A stretch of 64,000 nt of DNA from Mycolicibacterium sp. YH-1 (GTDB lineage Bacteria; Actinomycetota; Actinomycetes; Mycobacteriales; Mycobacteriaceae): contig NZ_CP092915.1 of NCBI RefSeq assembly GCF_022557175.1, forward strand, positions 4,340,001 to 4,404,000. The letters are read 5' to 3'. This document shows, piece by piece, positions 1-8,687 of the stretch (positions within the stretch are counted from its first letter, which is position 1; every line of letters starts with the position of its first letter). Below the pieces are notes generated by a model, which was not told where the DNA came from, did no database searches, and saw only the letters and a list, made by a program, of their open reading frames with translations. The translations under genes and the position numbers were made by a program.

Positions 1-1011
1 CAGGCCCCAAGCGACGGCGGTGGGGGCGAAGCTTCCGTCAGCGAACCGCTTGTAGGAGTTGATGTTCGGTGCATAGAACAACGTGAGTTCGCGCAATGTG
101 TCGAGTTGGCCCGCGATGAAGCTGCGAAACATCTTGGACATGCCATGCGGATCGGACTCGTCGGCGAACACCGCGTCGCCATCGGCGCCTCGAAACGAGA
201 TGTGAATGTGACAGCTGTTACCTTCGCGCTCATCGTATTTCGCCATGAATGTCAGACTCTTGCCGTGCTGATCGGCGATCTCCTTGGCACCGTTCTTGTA
301 GATGGTGTGGTTGTCACACGTGACCAGCGCGTCGTCGTACCGGAACCCAATCTCCTGCTGCCCCAGGTTGCACTCGCCCTTGACACCCTCGCAGTACATG
401 CCCGCACCCTCCATGCCCAGGCGGATATCCCGCAGCAGCGGTTCCATCCGGGTCGAGGCCAGCATCGCGTAGTCGACGTTGTAGTCGGTGGCGGGCGTCA
501 GGTTGCGGTAATCGGACTTCCAGGCGTCGCGATAGGTGTCGTCGAACACCATGAACTCGAGTTCGGTGGCGGCAATCGCACCCATGCCCCGCTCGGCGAG
601 CCGGTCGAGCTGGGTGCGCAGGACCCGGCGCGGCGCCTGCTTCACCGTGGTGCCGTCAGTCCAGGACAGGTCGGCCATGACGAGCGCGCTGCCGGGCAGC
701 CACGGCAGCAGCCGCAATGTCGAGAAGTCCGGTGTCATCACCATGTCGCCGTACCCGGTCTCCCAGCTGGAGATCGCGTACCCGTCGACGGTGTTGTTGT
801 CGACATCGACGGCGAGCAGGTAGTTGCAGCACTCCGCGCCGTGCTCGGCGACCTCGTCGATGAACAGCCGCGCCGAGATGCGTTTACCGGTGAGCCGGCC
901 CTGCATATCGGCGAATGCCACGACCACCGTGTCCACGTCACCGGCCGCGATGAGGCCCTCCAGCTCGGCATGCGACAACATCCCAGTCCCGGTCCTGGTC
1001 TTCAACGTCAC
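1..1011 (-). CDS. Glutamine synthetase family protein (GlnA3/GlnA4-like), 3' end cut by window edge
   Basis: About 337 residues are visible, running off the left edge; the family is usually about 450, so roughly the last quarter is missing. The reading contains a glutamine-synthetase beta-grasp region (FADMQGRLTGKR) and the catalytic-barrel stretch FYAPNINSYKRF near the edge. GTG at 1011 is preferred because GGGGAG lies 6 nt upstream; an in-frame ATG at 1032 has no clear RBS. Synteny with mapB downstream suggests the GlnA4 (Rv2860c) position. Such paralogues often ligate glutamate to amines (ethanolamine, polyamines) rather than ammonia. A divergent APC permease supports amine or amino-acid use. 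The actual substrate is unknown. Confidence 0.85.
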   Translation of the reverse strand, partial: MTLKTRTGTGMLSHAELEGLIAAGDVDTVVVAFADMQGRLTGKRISARLFIDEVAEHGAECCNYLLAVDVDNNTVDGYAISSWETGYGDMVMTPDFSTLRLLPWLPGSALVMADLSWTDGTTVKQAPRRVLRTQLDRLAERGMGAIAATELEFMVFDDTYRDAWKSDYRNLTPATDYNVDYAMLASTRMEPLLRDIRLGMEGAGMYCEGVKGECNLGQQEIGFRYDDALVTCDNHTIYKNGAKEIADQHGKSLTFMAKYDEREGNSCHIHISFRGADGDAVFADESDPHGMSKMFRSFIAGQLDTLRELTLFYAPNINSYKRFADGSFAPTAVAWGL

Positions 1012-1136
1012 GTGCGCTCCCCTGTCAGACATGTCGGAAATTCAACCATTGGATCTCATCCCACCACGTAAGGGTGCCGTGGATTTACACAACTGTCATC
1101 GTCAAAGGTAGGACACCAGACCAATGGAGTTCTATT

Positions 1137-1157
1137 GTCCCCCTAGACCATGGGGAC
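1137..1157. promoter_or_regulatory. Palindrome GTCCCC-N9-GGGGAC, candidate operator upstream of permease
   Basis: A perfect 6-bp inverted repeat with a 9-nt spacer sits just 5' of the permease RBS (AGGAGGAG, 1162-1169) and within the divergent glnA/permease intergenic region. Its position suits a repressor site or an mRNA hairpin controlling the permease. No regulator gene is adjacent, so the cognate protein is unknown. Confidence 0.35.
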
Positions 1158-1175
1158 GCCTAGGAGGAGAGCACC

Positions 1176-2756
1176 ATGCCGGAGGGTCATGAAGTACTGA
1201 ACGACGACGAGTTACACCTCGCTTCGCTGGGGTACACGCAGGAACTGAACCGGTCCTGGTCCGGCTTCTCCAACTTCGCCATCTCGTTCTCGATCATCTC
1301 GATCCTGGCGGGCTGTTTCACGTCGTTCGGCCTCGGCTGGAACAACGGCGGACCCGCTGCCATCGCGTGGGGCTGGCCGATCGTCTCGGTGTTCATCCTG
1401 ATCATCGGGCTGTGCATGTCGGAGCTGGTGTCGGCGTACCCGACGTCGGGCGGAATCTATTGGTGGGCGGCCAAGCTCGGTGGCCCTAAGGCAGGCTTCT
1501 ACACCGGTTGGCTCAACCTGATCGGCCTGATCGCCATCCTGGCGTCGGTGTCGTACGGCTGCGCCACGTTCCTGGACCTCACGCTCGGCACGTTCAGCGA
1601 GACCTGGCTGGCTGGATACAGCCTGACTAGGACCTTCATCCTGTTCGTCATCATCCTGGCAGTCTCGGCGACGATCAACATCTTCTCGTCGCACCTGCTG
1701 GCGGTGATCAACAACGTCTCGGTGTGGTGGCACGTCGCCGGTGCGGCCGCGGTCATCCTGATCCTCTTCCTGCTGCCCGAACAGCACGCCAGTTTCGGTG
1801 ATGTGTTCACCCAGACCATCAACAACAGCGGCATGTTCGGCGGTGAGATGTCCGGCATCGGCGTGCTGCTCTTCGTGTTGCCGATCTCGGCGATCCTGAC
1901 GCAGTACACGATCACCGGCTACGACGCGTCGGCGCACCTGTCCGAGGAGACCAAGAGCGCTGCCGACGGTGCGGCTAAGGGCATCTGGCGGTCCATCTTC
2001 TACTCCGCGATCGGCGGCTGGATCCTGCTGCTGTCGTTCCTGTTCGCGGTGAACGACGCCGACGCGGTGTCGGCGGGCGGCGGTGCCGTCGTCGGGATCT
2101 TCAATCAGGCGCTCGACTCCCAGTGGGTCGTGATCGTGCTGCTCATCTCGACGGCCGGGCAGTTCTTCTGCACCACGGCGTGCCAGACGAGCGCGTCGCG
2201 CATGCTATTCGCGTTCAGCCGGGACCGGGCGGTGCCCGGGCACCAGCTCTGGTCGAAGGTGAGCGCCAAGAAGGTGCCCGCCAACGGCGTCGTCGTGACC
2301 GCGGTGCTCGCGGCGGTCATCACCCTGCCCGCCCTCGTCGAGGTCGACATCAACGGCGCCCCGGTGCCCGTGGCGTTCTTCGCGGTGGTCTCGATCGGCG
2401 TCGTCGGTCTCTACCTGTGCTTCGCGGTACCGATCTACCTGCGCTGGCGAATGGGCGACGACTTCAAGGTGGGCAAGTGGAACCTGCGCGGCCACCACAA
2501 GTGGATGGCGCCGGTCGCGGTCGCCGAGATCATCGTCACCTCGGCCATCGCGATGTTCCCGACGTCCTCGGGTGGTGTGTTCTGGGGCGACACCTTCGAG
2601 TGGAAGTACGTCAACTACACCCCGCTACTGGTGGGCGGCGTCCTGATCCTGCTCTACATCTACTGGCACGCGTCGGTGAAGAAGTGGTTCACCGGGCCGA
2701 TCAAGCAGGTCGAGATCACCGAGACCGGCGAAGAGGTTGTCCTCGACACACCGTGA
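1176..2756 (+). CDS. APC superfamily amino acid/amine permease
   Basis: A 526-residue integral membrane protein with about 12 hydrophobic segments. The N-terminal stretch with LASLGYTQEL, SGFSNFAISFS and ACFTSFGLGW-like features is typical of the amino acid/choline (ACT) branch of the APC superfamily. It should import an amino acid, GABA-like compound or amine across the plasma membrane. The start has a strong AGGAGGAG RBS. It is transcribed divergently from the glutamine synthetase-like gene, which suggests uptake of the substrate that gene glutamylates, or of a product. Specificity cannot be read from the sequence. Confidence 0.88.
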   Translation: MPEGHEVLNDDELHLASLGYTQELNRSWSGFSNFAISFSIISILAGCFTSFGLGWNNGGPAAIAWGWPIVSVFILIIGLCMSELVSAYPTSGGIYWWAAKLGGPKAGFYTGWLNLIGLIAILASVSYGCATFLDLTLGTFSETWLAGYSLTRTFILFVIILAVSATINIFSSHLLAVINNVSVWWHVAGAAAVILILFLLPEQHASFGDVFTQTINNSGMFGGEMSGIGVLLFVLPISAILTQYTITGYDASAHLSEETKSAADGAAKGIWRSIFYSAIGGWILLLSFLFAVNDADAVSAGGGAVVGIFNQALDSQWVVIVLLISTAGQFFCTTACQTSASRMLFAFSRDRAVPGHQLWSKVSAKKVPANGVVVTAVLAAVITLPALVEVDINGAPVPVAFFAVVSIGVVGLYLCFAVPIYLRWRMGDDFKVGKWNLRGHHKWMAPVAVAEIIVTSAIAMFPTSSGGVFWGDTFEWKYVNYTPLLVGGVLILLYIYWHASVKKWFTGPIKQVEITETGEEVVLDTP

Positions 2757-2791
2757 GGAGGGGTATGACGGCGATGGGCGTGTCGGGGCAC

Positions 2792-2819
2792 TGAACCATT
2801 TCGGCCCTACAACCGTGTC
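2792..2819 (+). promoter_or_regulatory. SigL-type ECF promoter TGAACC-N16-CGTGTC
   Basis: The -35 TGAACC (2792-2797) and -10 CGTGTC (2814-2819) are separated by 16 nt. This matches the published M. tuberculosis SigL consensus (TGAACC, 16-18 nt, CGTgtc). The -10 ends 6 nt before the ATG of the cupredoxin gene, so the transcript would be essentially leaderless. A SigL-like sigma factor is encoded at 39945-40490 in this window. Confidence 0.7.
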
Positions 2820-2825
2820 TCTCAC

Positions 2826-3248
2826 ATGTGGTCGCGAATGAATTTCCCGCTCGTCCGGCGCCGTGCGCTCTGGGCGGTCATGTGCCTTGTCACGGTCCTC
2901 GCCGCAGCGTGCGGGTCATCGGGCCCCACTGGAACCTACGGATCAGCGTCGACCGTCACCTCAGTGACGGCGGCCCCCGCGTCACAGGCGACCGACGCGT
3001 CGGCAGCGAAGATCACCATTGCCAGCCACAGTTTCGGGGAACCGATCACTGTGCCGCCCGGTGCGCAGGTCAGCGTGACCAACAACGACTCCGTCGAACA
3101 CTCCGTCACGTCCGACACCGCGGGCGCGTTCGATGTCGACATCGCAGGCAACGCCGACGGGTCGTTCACCGCACCCAGCAAGCCCGGATCGTATCCGTTT
3201 CACTGCACGTATCACCCGTCGATGCACGGCACGCTGATCGTTCAGTAG
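2826..3248 (+). CDS. Cupredoxin-domain lipoprotein
   Basis: 140 residues. An N-terminal hydrophobic segment ends in a lipobox (LAAAC), so the mature protein should be lipid-anchored outside the membrane. After a Ser/Thr/Ala-rich linker comes a plastocyanin/azurin-like domain. The expected type-1 copper ligands are visible as a His in VEHSVTS and Cys-His-His-Met in FHCTYHPSMHG. It probably carries electrons or binds copper at the cell surface. ATG at 2826 is used because the SigL-type -10 ends at 2819; an in-frame ATG also lies at 2838. The gene is close behind the permease but has its own promoter. Confidence 0.88.
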   Translation: MWSRMNFPLVRRRALWAVMCLVTVLAAACGSSGPTGTYGSASTVTSVTAAPASQATDASAAKITIASHSFGEPITVPPGAQVSVTNNDSVEHSVTSDTAGAFDVDIAGNADGSFTAPSKPGSYPFHCTYHPSMHGTLIVQ

Positions 3249-3265
3249 CGTCGGCCCGCGAACCT

Positions 3266-3829
3266 TCACCAGGTGCTGGTGCGCATCACGATCTCGGCCG
3301 CCAACTGGGCCGTGGATTCCTGTGCGCTGCGACGCCCAAGCAGCTCGACCACGCGGTAGTCGCCGTACACAAAACGCTGACTCGCCTTCGCGACCGAACG
3401 TGCCGCCGGGGAGCTGACCAGGGCGGTCGTGTTGACCTCGACCGGTGGACAGGCATTGTCGCGGATCAGGCCAGTCTGGTCGGCCACGCGTGGGTGACCC
3501 CGGTCGACGACCACCAGCCCGATGAAGCGGTCCAGGCGGGTCGCGGCGAGTTCCCAGGCCAGCTCACCACCGAGGCGGTCACCCACCAGCAGCGCCCACC
3601 GGACGCCGAGCGTGTCGAGGATGCCGACCACGGCCTTTGCCGACAGACGTGGATCCGGCCCAATCACGACAGTCTTCAGCGACGCGGTGTGCAGCCGCTG
3701 GCACACGCCGTCATACGCCGCAGGCCCCTGGTGGGCCGCCCCGAGCAGCACCACGACGGCCCCGTTGTCCGGGCCGGACACATCGACGGCAGCGGGTATC
3801 CCGTCGACGGTCATCACGGTCGAGGGCAT
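3266..3829 (-). CDS. Alpha/beta hydrolase-fold protein with Asp at the nucleophile elbow
   Basis: 187 residues, shorter than a usual alpha/beta hydrolase (about 250-300). The N-terminal strands (AVVVLLGAAHQG) and the elbow LLVGDRLGGELA fit the fold. However, the GxSxG serine is replaced by Asp (GDRLGG) and no obvious cap domain is present. It could use an Asp nucleophile, as haloalkane dehalogenases do, or be a non-catalytic relative. It is convergent with the cupredoxin gene (17-nt gap). The function is unknown. Confidence 0.7.
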   Translation of the reverse strand: MPSTVMTVDGIPAAVDVSGPDNGAVVVLLGAAHQGPAAYDGVCQRLHTASLKTVVIGPDPRLSAKAVVGILDTLGVRWALLVGDRLGGELAWELAATRLDRFIGLVVVDRGHPRVADQTGLIRDNACPPVEVNTTALVSSPAARSVAKASQRFVYGDYRVVELLGRRSAQESTAQLAAEIVMRTSTW

Positions 3830-3893
3830 TCGGCCACGCTACAGGGAAACTGATCATGTTGGGGGCTGGTTTCGGCGCGCGTTCGCCCAGGGC

Positions 3894-4556
3894 TCAACGG
3901 TCCGCGAGACGGTCGGTCTGCTTTGCCGCGACATCCAGAAAAGTCTGCGGCAAAGCGGCTTTGACGGCGATCGTCGGGTTGGGAGTCGGGAACGCAACGG
4001 CGAAAACCGCCGACTCCTCAGCGTTGGCGAACCAGAAGTAGACGCTGCTCTCACCGGAGCCCAGTGTCATCGTCTGCCGATAGGCCAGTGTCTGCTCACG
4101 CGAGGTGTCCAACCGGGTGGTCGTCATCGGAATGCCAGGGGACGCTGTGTCGAAGAACGTCTCGAACCGTGCGCACCGCTCCGCCTCTGCGGCCAGCCCG
4201 TCGAGGTCGAGCGGCCACGACAACACCGTCATCAGAATGCGGGCGCCGTCGTAGCCGACGACGTACTCGACTGCGCTGCCCGCACCGCGCTCGGCCGACG
4301 CGGAGATCACCCGGCTCAGCCCGTCCGAGCATCCCTTCGGGCTGGACAGCATCGCGGGCAGTCCGCCCGACGCGTCGGAGGCGGCCGGGTCCTTGTTCAG
4401 GCGGTCATAGGTCACACCCGGCGGGAAGTCGTCCGCACTCAGGACGGCCTGCTCGATGCGGGCGCCGGGCCAGGTCGCCGTTCCCTCGACCGAATTCGCG
4501 CAGCTGCCGGTCGCCAACGCAATGATCGCGATGACAGCCACCCGCAGGGCGCTCAT
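3894..4556 (-). CDS. Conserved mycobacterial lipoprotein of unknown function
   Basis: 220 residues with a signal peptide ending in a lipobox (ALATGSC), then a soluble extracellular domain. The pattern (mature chain starting ANSVEGTATWPG, a single inner Cys pair around SPKGCSDG and AERCARF) resembles the small sensor-like lipoproteins found in many copies in mycobacteria, but I do not recognise a named family. It lies 9 nt downstream of cobQ on the same strand, so it may be cotranscribed. No catalytic motif was seen. Confidence 0.75.
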   Translation of the reverse strand: MSALRVAVIAIIALATGSCANSVEGTATWPGARIEQAVLSADDFPPGVTYDRLNKDPAASDASGGLPAMLSSPKGCSDGLSRVISASAERGAGSAVEYVVGYDGARILMTVLSWPLDLDGLAAEAERCARFETFFDTASPGIPMTTTRLDTSREQTLAYRQTMTLGSGESSVYFWFANAEESAVFAVAFPTPNPTIAVKAALPQTFLDVAAKQTDRLADR

Positions 4557-4565
4557 GACGCCAGG

Positions 4566-6053
4566 CTAACCCAGCGCCGAGGTGATCACCGGCCGTGGCG
4601 GTGGGCCCCCGTTCAGCAGGCCCATGAGGGCGTCGACATCGACGTGCTCGCAGAGCAGGTCGGCCATCAGGTCCAGTTGACCGTCGCGACGCGCGGTGAC
4701 GTCGATGTCGGCGGCGACCTCGAAGTCGTCGCGGCCCGCCGCCTGCGCCGCGTCGGTCAGCCACCGACGGCGCAGCTCGTCGTTGTCGAGCAGCCCGTGC
4801 CAGTGCGTGCCGTAGACGTGGTCGTGCCGAATCCCCACTGACAGCCAGTCGTCCTCGGCGTGGCGGGTGAGCTGACCGTGGTGGATCTCGTACCCGGACA
4901 ACGGCTCATCCCAGTGCTGCAGGGTCTTGACCGGGTCGAACACGATATCGGCGTCCAACAGGCCCAGGCCGGCGACATCGTCGCGGCCCGACTCGACCGG
5001 GTCGTCGATCCGGCGGCACAGCATCTGAAAGCCGCCGCACACCCCGAGAACCGCCCGGCCCGCGGCGGCGTGCGCGATGACACCGTCGGCCAGACCCCGC
5101 TCCCGCAGCCAGGCCAGATCGGACACGGTCGCCTTGCTACCCGGAAGGACCACCGCGTCGGCATCGGCGAGGTCGGCGGGGTCGGTGACCCACCGCACCA
5201 GCACCCCCGGTTCACACGCCAGCGCCTCCACGTCGGTGGTGTTCGAGATGCGCGGCAGCCTGATGGCGGCGACCCGCAGCCAGCCCGCGCCGCGCGGCGC
5301 CTGGGGCACTCCCACGGCACGGTGAGCGTGCACCGACAGTGAGTCCTCCGCATCCAGCCACAGGCCCTCGCTGTAGGGCACCACGCCGTACGTGGGCCTG
5401 CCGGTCAGGTCACGCAGTTGGTCAAGACCGGGCGCCAGCAGTGCGGCGTCACCGCGAAACTTGTTGACGATGAAGCCGGCGATGAGCCGTTGGTCCTCGT
5501 GCTCGAGCACAGCGACGGTGCCGAACAGGTGCGCCAGCAGGCCGCCGCGGTCGATATCGCCGACCACCACCACCGGCAGCTCCGCGGCACGGGCCAGGCC
5601 CATGTTGGCCAGGTCGGTGGCGCGCAGGTTGATCTCTGCCGGTGAACCCGCACCCTCACAGATCACGGCGTCGAATTCGCCTCGTAGCGACGTGAGTTCA
5701 TCGATCACCACCTCGGCGAGCCGGGTGCGGTGAGTGAAGTAGTCGCCGGCACTGACCGACCCCGTCACCTTGCCGCGCACGACGAGCTGCGATGTCCGGT
5801 CGGATCCCGGCTTGAGCAGGACGGGGTTGAACCGGGTGCTGGGCGCCAGCCCCGCCGCGCGTGCCTGCATCGCCTGCGCACGCCCGATCTCACCACCGTC
5901 GGCGGTGACCGCGGAGTTGTTCGACATGTTCTGCGCCTTGAACGGCGCGACGCGGATACCTCGACGCGCCAGCAGCCGGCAGAGGCCTGCCACGACCATC
6001 GACTTGCCCGCGTCCGACGTCGTCCCCGCGATCAGCAGCGCTGAACCGCTCAC
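4566..6053 (-). CDS. cobQ: Cobyric acid synthase (adenosylcobyrate amidating)
   Basis: 495 residues, normal length. It amidates carboxyl groups b, d, e and g of adenosylcobyrinic acid a,c-diamide using glutamine and ATP in cobalamin synthesis. The N-terminal ATPase domain has the P-loop-like GTTSDAGKS followed by [10 protein letters not shown]. The C-terminal class I glutamine amidotransferase domain has its nucleophile in GVCGGFQML (Cys about 339) and the EIHHGQ region. Its stop is 19 nt from the mapB start region on the same strand, suggesting cotranscription. No B12 riboswitch was found in front of it. Confidence 0.95.
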   Translation of the reverse strand: MSGSALLIAGTTSDAGKSMVVAGLCRLLARRGIRVAPFKAQNMSNNSAVTADGGEIGRAQAMQARAAGLAPSTRFNPVLLKPGSDRTSQLVVRGKVTGSVSAGDYFTHRTRLAEVVIDELTSLRGEFDAVICEGAGSPAEINLRATDLANMGLARAAELPVVVVGDIDRGGLLAHLFGTVAVLEHEDQRLIAGFIVNKFRGDAALLAPGLDQLRDLTGRPTYGVVPYSEGLWLDAEDSLSVHAHRAVGVPQAPRGAGWLRVAAIRLPRISNTTDVEALACEPGVLVRWVTDPADLADADAVVLPGSKATVSDLAWLRERGLADGVIAHAAAGRAVLGVCGGFQMLCRRIDDPVESGRDDVAGLGLLDADIVFDPVKTLQHWDEPLSGYEIHHGQLTRHAEDDWLSVGIRHDHVYGTHWHGLLDNDELRRRWLTDAAQAAGRDDFEVAADIDVTARRDGQLDLMADLLCEHVDVDALMGLLNGGPPPRPVITSALG

Positions 6054-6072
6054 TGCGCTACGGCTCGCGGGT

Positions 6073-6933
6073 TCATTCGGCGAGCGTGAGGATGTCCGCG
6101 CCGTCGTCGGTGACCACCAGCGTGTGCTCGAACTGCGCGGTCCACTTCTTGTCGACTGTCGCGACGGTCCAGCCGTCGTCCCAGATCTCGTAGTCCAGCG
6201 AGCCGAGGTTGATCATCGGCTCGATGGTGAACGTCATCCCGGGTTCGAGGATGGTCTCGACCTCTGGCTGGTCGTAGTGCAGGACGACGAGGCCGTTGTG
6301 GAACGTGGTGCCGATGCCGTGGCCGGTGAAGTCGCGAACGACGTTGTAGCCGAACCGGTTCGCGTACGACTCGATGACACGCCCGACGACCGACAGGGCA
6401 CGGCCCGGCTTGACGGCTTTGATCGCCCGCATGGTGGCCTCGCGGGTGCGCTCGACGAGCAGACGGTGCTCCTCGGAGACGTCGCCGGCCAGGAAGGTGG
6501 CGTTGGTGTCGCCATGCACACCGTCGATGTAGGCGGTGACGTCGATGTTGACGATGTCGCCGTCCTCGATCACCGTCGAGTCGGGGATGCCGTGGCAGAT
6601 GATCTCGTTGAGCGATGTGCAGCACGACTTCGGAAAGCCCTTGTAGCCCAACGTGGATGGATACGCGCCGTGGTCGAGCATGTATTCGTGCGCCACACGG
6701 TCGAGGTGATCGGTGGTGACGCCGGGGGCCACGGCCCTGCCCGCCTCCGCCAGTGCGTTCGCCGCGATCCGGCCCGCGACGCGCATCTTCTCGATCACCT
6801 CGGGCGTCTGCACCCAGGGTTCGCTGCCCTCGACCACGGTCGGCTTCCAGGCGTACTCCGGCCTGGGGATCGAGGCGGGTACGGGAAGGGTCGCGGACAG
6901 CTCACCGGAGCGAAGGGCAGTGCGGACGGACAT
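6073..6933 (-). CDS. mapB: Methionine aminopeptidase, type Ic (MapB-like)
   Basis: 286 residues. Removes the N-terminal Met from nascent proteins. The pita-bread fold is evident: a His in ICHGIP, metal ligands in VNIDVTAY and [10 protein letters not shown], His in FTGHGIGT, Glu in FTIEPM and the final Glu in FEHTL. An N-terminal extension of about 40 residues with a Pro-rich segment ([11 protein letters not shown]) marks the type Ic enzymes that dock on the ribosome. The position next to a GlnA4-like gene matches Rv2861c. Confidence 0.95.
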   Translation of the reverse strand: MSVRTALRSGELSATLPVPASIPRPEYAWKPTVVEGSEPWVQTPEVIEKMRVAGRIAANALAEAGRAVAPGVTTDHLDRVAHEYMLDHGAYPSTLGYKGFPKSCCTSLNEIICHGIPDSTVIEDGDIVNIDVTAYIDGVHGDTNATFLAGDVSEEHRLLVERTREATMRAIKAVKPGRALSVVGRVIESYANRFGYNVVRDFTGHGIGTTFHNGLVVLHYDQPEVETILEPGMTFTIEPMINLGSLDYEIWDDGWTVATVDKKWTAQFEHTLVVTDDGADILTLAE

Positions 6934-6950
6934 GGGACCAGCCTAAATGG

Positions 6951-7535
6951 TCAGCCAACCGTCAGTGCGGCCAGCGCGGCGCGCACGCGATCCGGCAGCG
7001 ACCCACCGTGGCGCAGCCAGTCGTCGAGGGCGATGCGCACCGAGGCCATTGCCAGCGCGCCGATGAGTCTCGGCCGGGGGTCGTCGGGGCGCAGGTCGCA
7101 CAGCCTTGGCGCCACCAGGTCAGCGATCGCGACCTCGTAGCCCACATAGATCTGCAGCGTCCACGCGCTGAGCGCCGGCGATGAGCGGGTCAGTGTGGCG
7201 AGTTCTCGAACCTGGGTGCTGATGGCGTCGAAACCGTCGCCGAGGTCGTGAAACGCCGCGGCGACAGCGTCGCGGGCCGACATCTCCGGCGGCTGAGCGG
7301 CCAACTGCGCGGTGATGACGTCGAGCCAGTGCCGCGTCATGCCATCGGCCACGGCGTCCTCCTTGGAGGAGAAGTACCGGAAGAACGTCGCGCGGCCGAT
7401 GTCAGCCTCGGCCGCGATCTGCTCGACGGTGGTGGCACTCAGCCCGTCCGCGGCCACGAGCCGCGCGGCGGCCGCGGCGATGCGGTCGCGCGTGGCCTGA
7501 CGCTTGCGCACGTTCAGGGCTATCGGTTGGCTCAT
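6951..7535 (-). CDS. TetR family transcriptional regulator
   Basis: 194 residues from the ATG at 7535 (MSQPIALNV). The N-terminal helix-turn-helix is clear (ATTVEQIAAEADIGRATFFRYFSSKEDAV). The C-terminal ligand-binding half is variable. An upstream in-frame ATG at 7559 is rejected because the palindromic operator lies there. It is divergent from the DUF1214 gene with only 42 nt between, so it probably represses itself and that operon. The ligand is unknown. Confidence 0.9.
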   Translation of the reverse strand: MSQPIALNVRKRQATRDRIAAAAARLVAADGLSATTVEQIAAEADIGRATFFRYFSSKEDAVADGMTRHWLDVITAQLAAQPPEMSARDAVAAAFHDLGDGFDAISTQVRELATLTRSSPALSAWTLQIYVGYEVAIADLVAPRLCDLRPDDPRPRLIGALAMASVRIALDDWLRHGGSLPDRVRAALAALTVG

Positions 7536-7544
7536 TTCACATAT

Positions 7545-7574
7545 GAGACTACGTCCCAAGTGAGACTATGTCTC
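7545..7574. promoter_or_regulatory. Tandem TetR-type operators, one perfect palindrome GAGACTATGTCTC
   Basis: A 13-bp perfect palindrome (7562-7574) and an imperfect copy GAGACTACGTCCC (7545-7557) lie 17 bp apart in the 42-nt region between the TetR gene and the DUF1214 gene. The downstream copy ends 3 nt before the ATG of the plus-strand gene. The arrangement suits two TetR dimers controlling both genes. Confidence 0.7.
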
Positions 7575-7577
7575 GTC

Positions 7578-8687
7578 ATGAGCGAGGATCGCGCCCCTAG
7601 ATCACTGGAAGCCTGGCAGTTCGTCCGGAAGATGATCGACGACGTCACGGCTGTCGTGACCGCCGACGCGCGCGATGAACGGGAGCTGCTTGACGGCTTG
7701 CGGGTGGTGTCGCGCGTGACCGCCCTGTGCTCCGAGCTGTCGGTTGAGGCCGATCCGGAGCTGCCGTGGTTCTTCGACATGTGCTCGCCCACCCGGCTTG
7801 TCGGCGGACCCAACCCCGACGGCCGCTATCTGCTCGCCATGATCCGCGGTGACCGCCGCTACCGCGTCACCGGAACACGCGGCAGCACCGCGTACCTCGG
7901 CATGCAGGTGCTCGCGGGCACCGGGATGACACCACGCCGCATGGCGGCCTATCTCAGCGATACCGACCTGCGGCTCGACGGGGACTCGTTCGCCGTGGTG
8001 GTGTCCGCCGACGAACCGTCGCCCGCCGAACTCGATGGTGCGCAGTGGCTCCAGATTCCCGCGGACGCCGCGTCGATCGTGGTCCGCGAGTACGTCGGTG
8101 ACGTGGCGGCCGAGGTCCCCGCCACGCTGCACATCGCGACGCTCGATGCCGCGGACGCGAGGAGCAATGGATTTCCCGATCCTCCGCGCGTTCTGACCGA
8201 TGACGATGTGGCCGAGCAGTTCACCGCGATGGCGTGGACCATCTTCAAGCTGGCCACCCTGCACCGCACCATCAAGCCCGAGCTGCTGACGCAACCCAAC
8301 GTGCTGCTGACGGCCGAGGCCGCCGATCTCGGTGCCGCGGACACGACGCCGGACAACCTGTACATGATCGGCACGTTCGGGCTCGGCGAGGGCGAGACGC
8401 TGCTGCTCGAATTCGCGCCACCCGACACTCGGTACTGGAACGTCACGCTGGAGAACATCTGGCACGAGTGCATCGAACCGCGGCGCAGGCACAGCTCGGT
8501 GACCAACAAGGGCGTCAGCGCCGACGCTGACGGCAGGGTTCGGATCGCCATCGGCGCCAAGGACTTCGGCCACGGGCACTGGCTCGACACCGGTGGTCAT
8601 CACCGCGGCTTCGTGGTACTGCGCTGGCTGGACAATCCCGATGCTCCCGACGTGACCGTCACCGTGCACACTGGGGCAGCGAAATGA
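7578..8687 (+). CDS. DUF1214-domain protein
   Basis: 369 residues, no signal peptide or membrane segment. The C-terminal part (FAPPDTRYWNVTLENIWHE onward, ending in HHRGFVVLRW) resembles the DUF1214 domain, often found with DUF1254 in proteins of unknown enzymology. The start ATG follows directly after the TetR-type palindrome, so the mRNA leader must be very short. The stop overlaps the sulfotransferase start by 4 nt (ATGA), giving a two-gene operon with a possible third gene (thioesterase). Likely role is lipid or xenobiotic modification, by inference only. Confidence 0.75.
   Translation: MSEDRAPRSLEAWQFVRKMIDDVTAVVTADARDERELLDGLRVVSRVTALCSELSVEADPELPWFFDMCSPTRLVGGPNPDGRYLLAMIRGDRRYRVTGTRGSTAYLGMQVLAGTGMTPRRMAAYLSDTDLRLDGDSFAVVVSADEPSPAELDGAQWLQIPADAASIVVREYVGDVAAEVPATLHIATLDAADARSNGFPDPPRVLTDDDVAEQFTAMAWTIFKLATLHRTIKPELLTQPNVLLTAEAADLGAADTTPDNLYMIGTFGLGEGETLLLEFAPPDTRYWNVTLENIWHECIEPRRRHSSVTNKGVSADADGRVRIAIGAKDFGHGHWLDTGGHHRGFVVLRWLDNPDAPDVTVTVHTGAAK

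Noticed and set aside
106..1071. Long plus-strand open frame opposite the glutamine synthetase gene
   Set aside because: Composition is Arg/Asp/Val-rich without any family motif; the minus strand carries clear glutamine synthetase motifs, so this is a GC-driven antisense frame. The same applies to the many long frames opposite cobQ, ispG, the amine oxidase and others.
2686..2712. TGAACC on the minus strand inside the permease gene with CGT 15 nt away
   Set aside because: Inside coding sequence, wrong spacing and no minus-strand gene in front of it.
6054..6072. Possible cobalamin riboswitch or RNA control upstream of cobQ
   Set aside because: Only about 19 nt separate cobQ from mapB; there is no room for a riboswitch and no B12-box sequence was seen.
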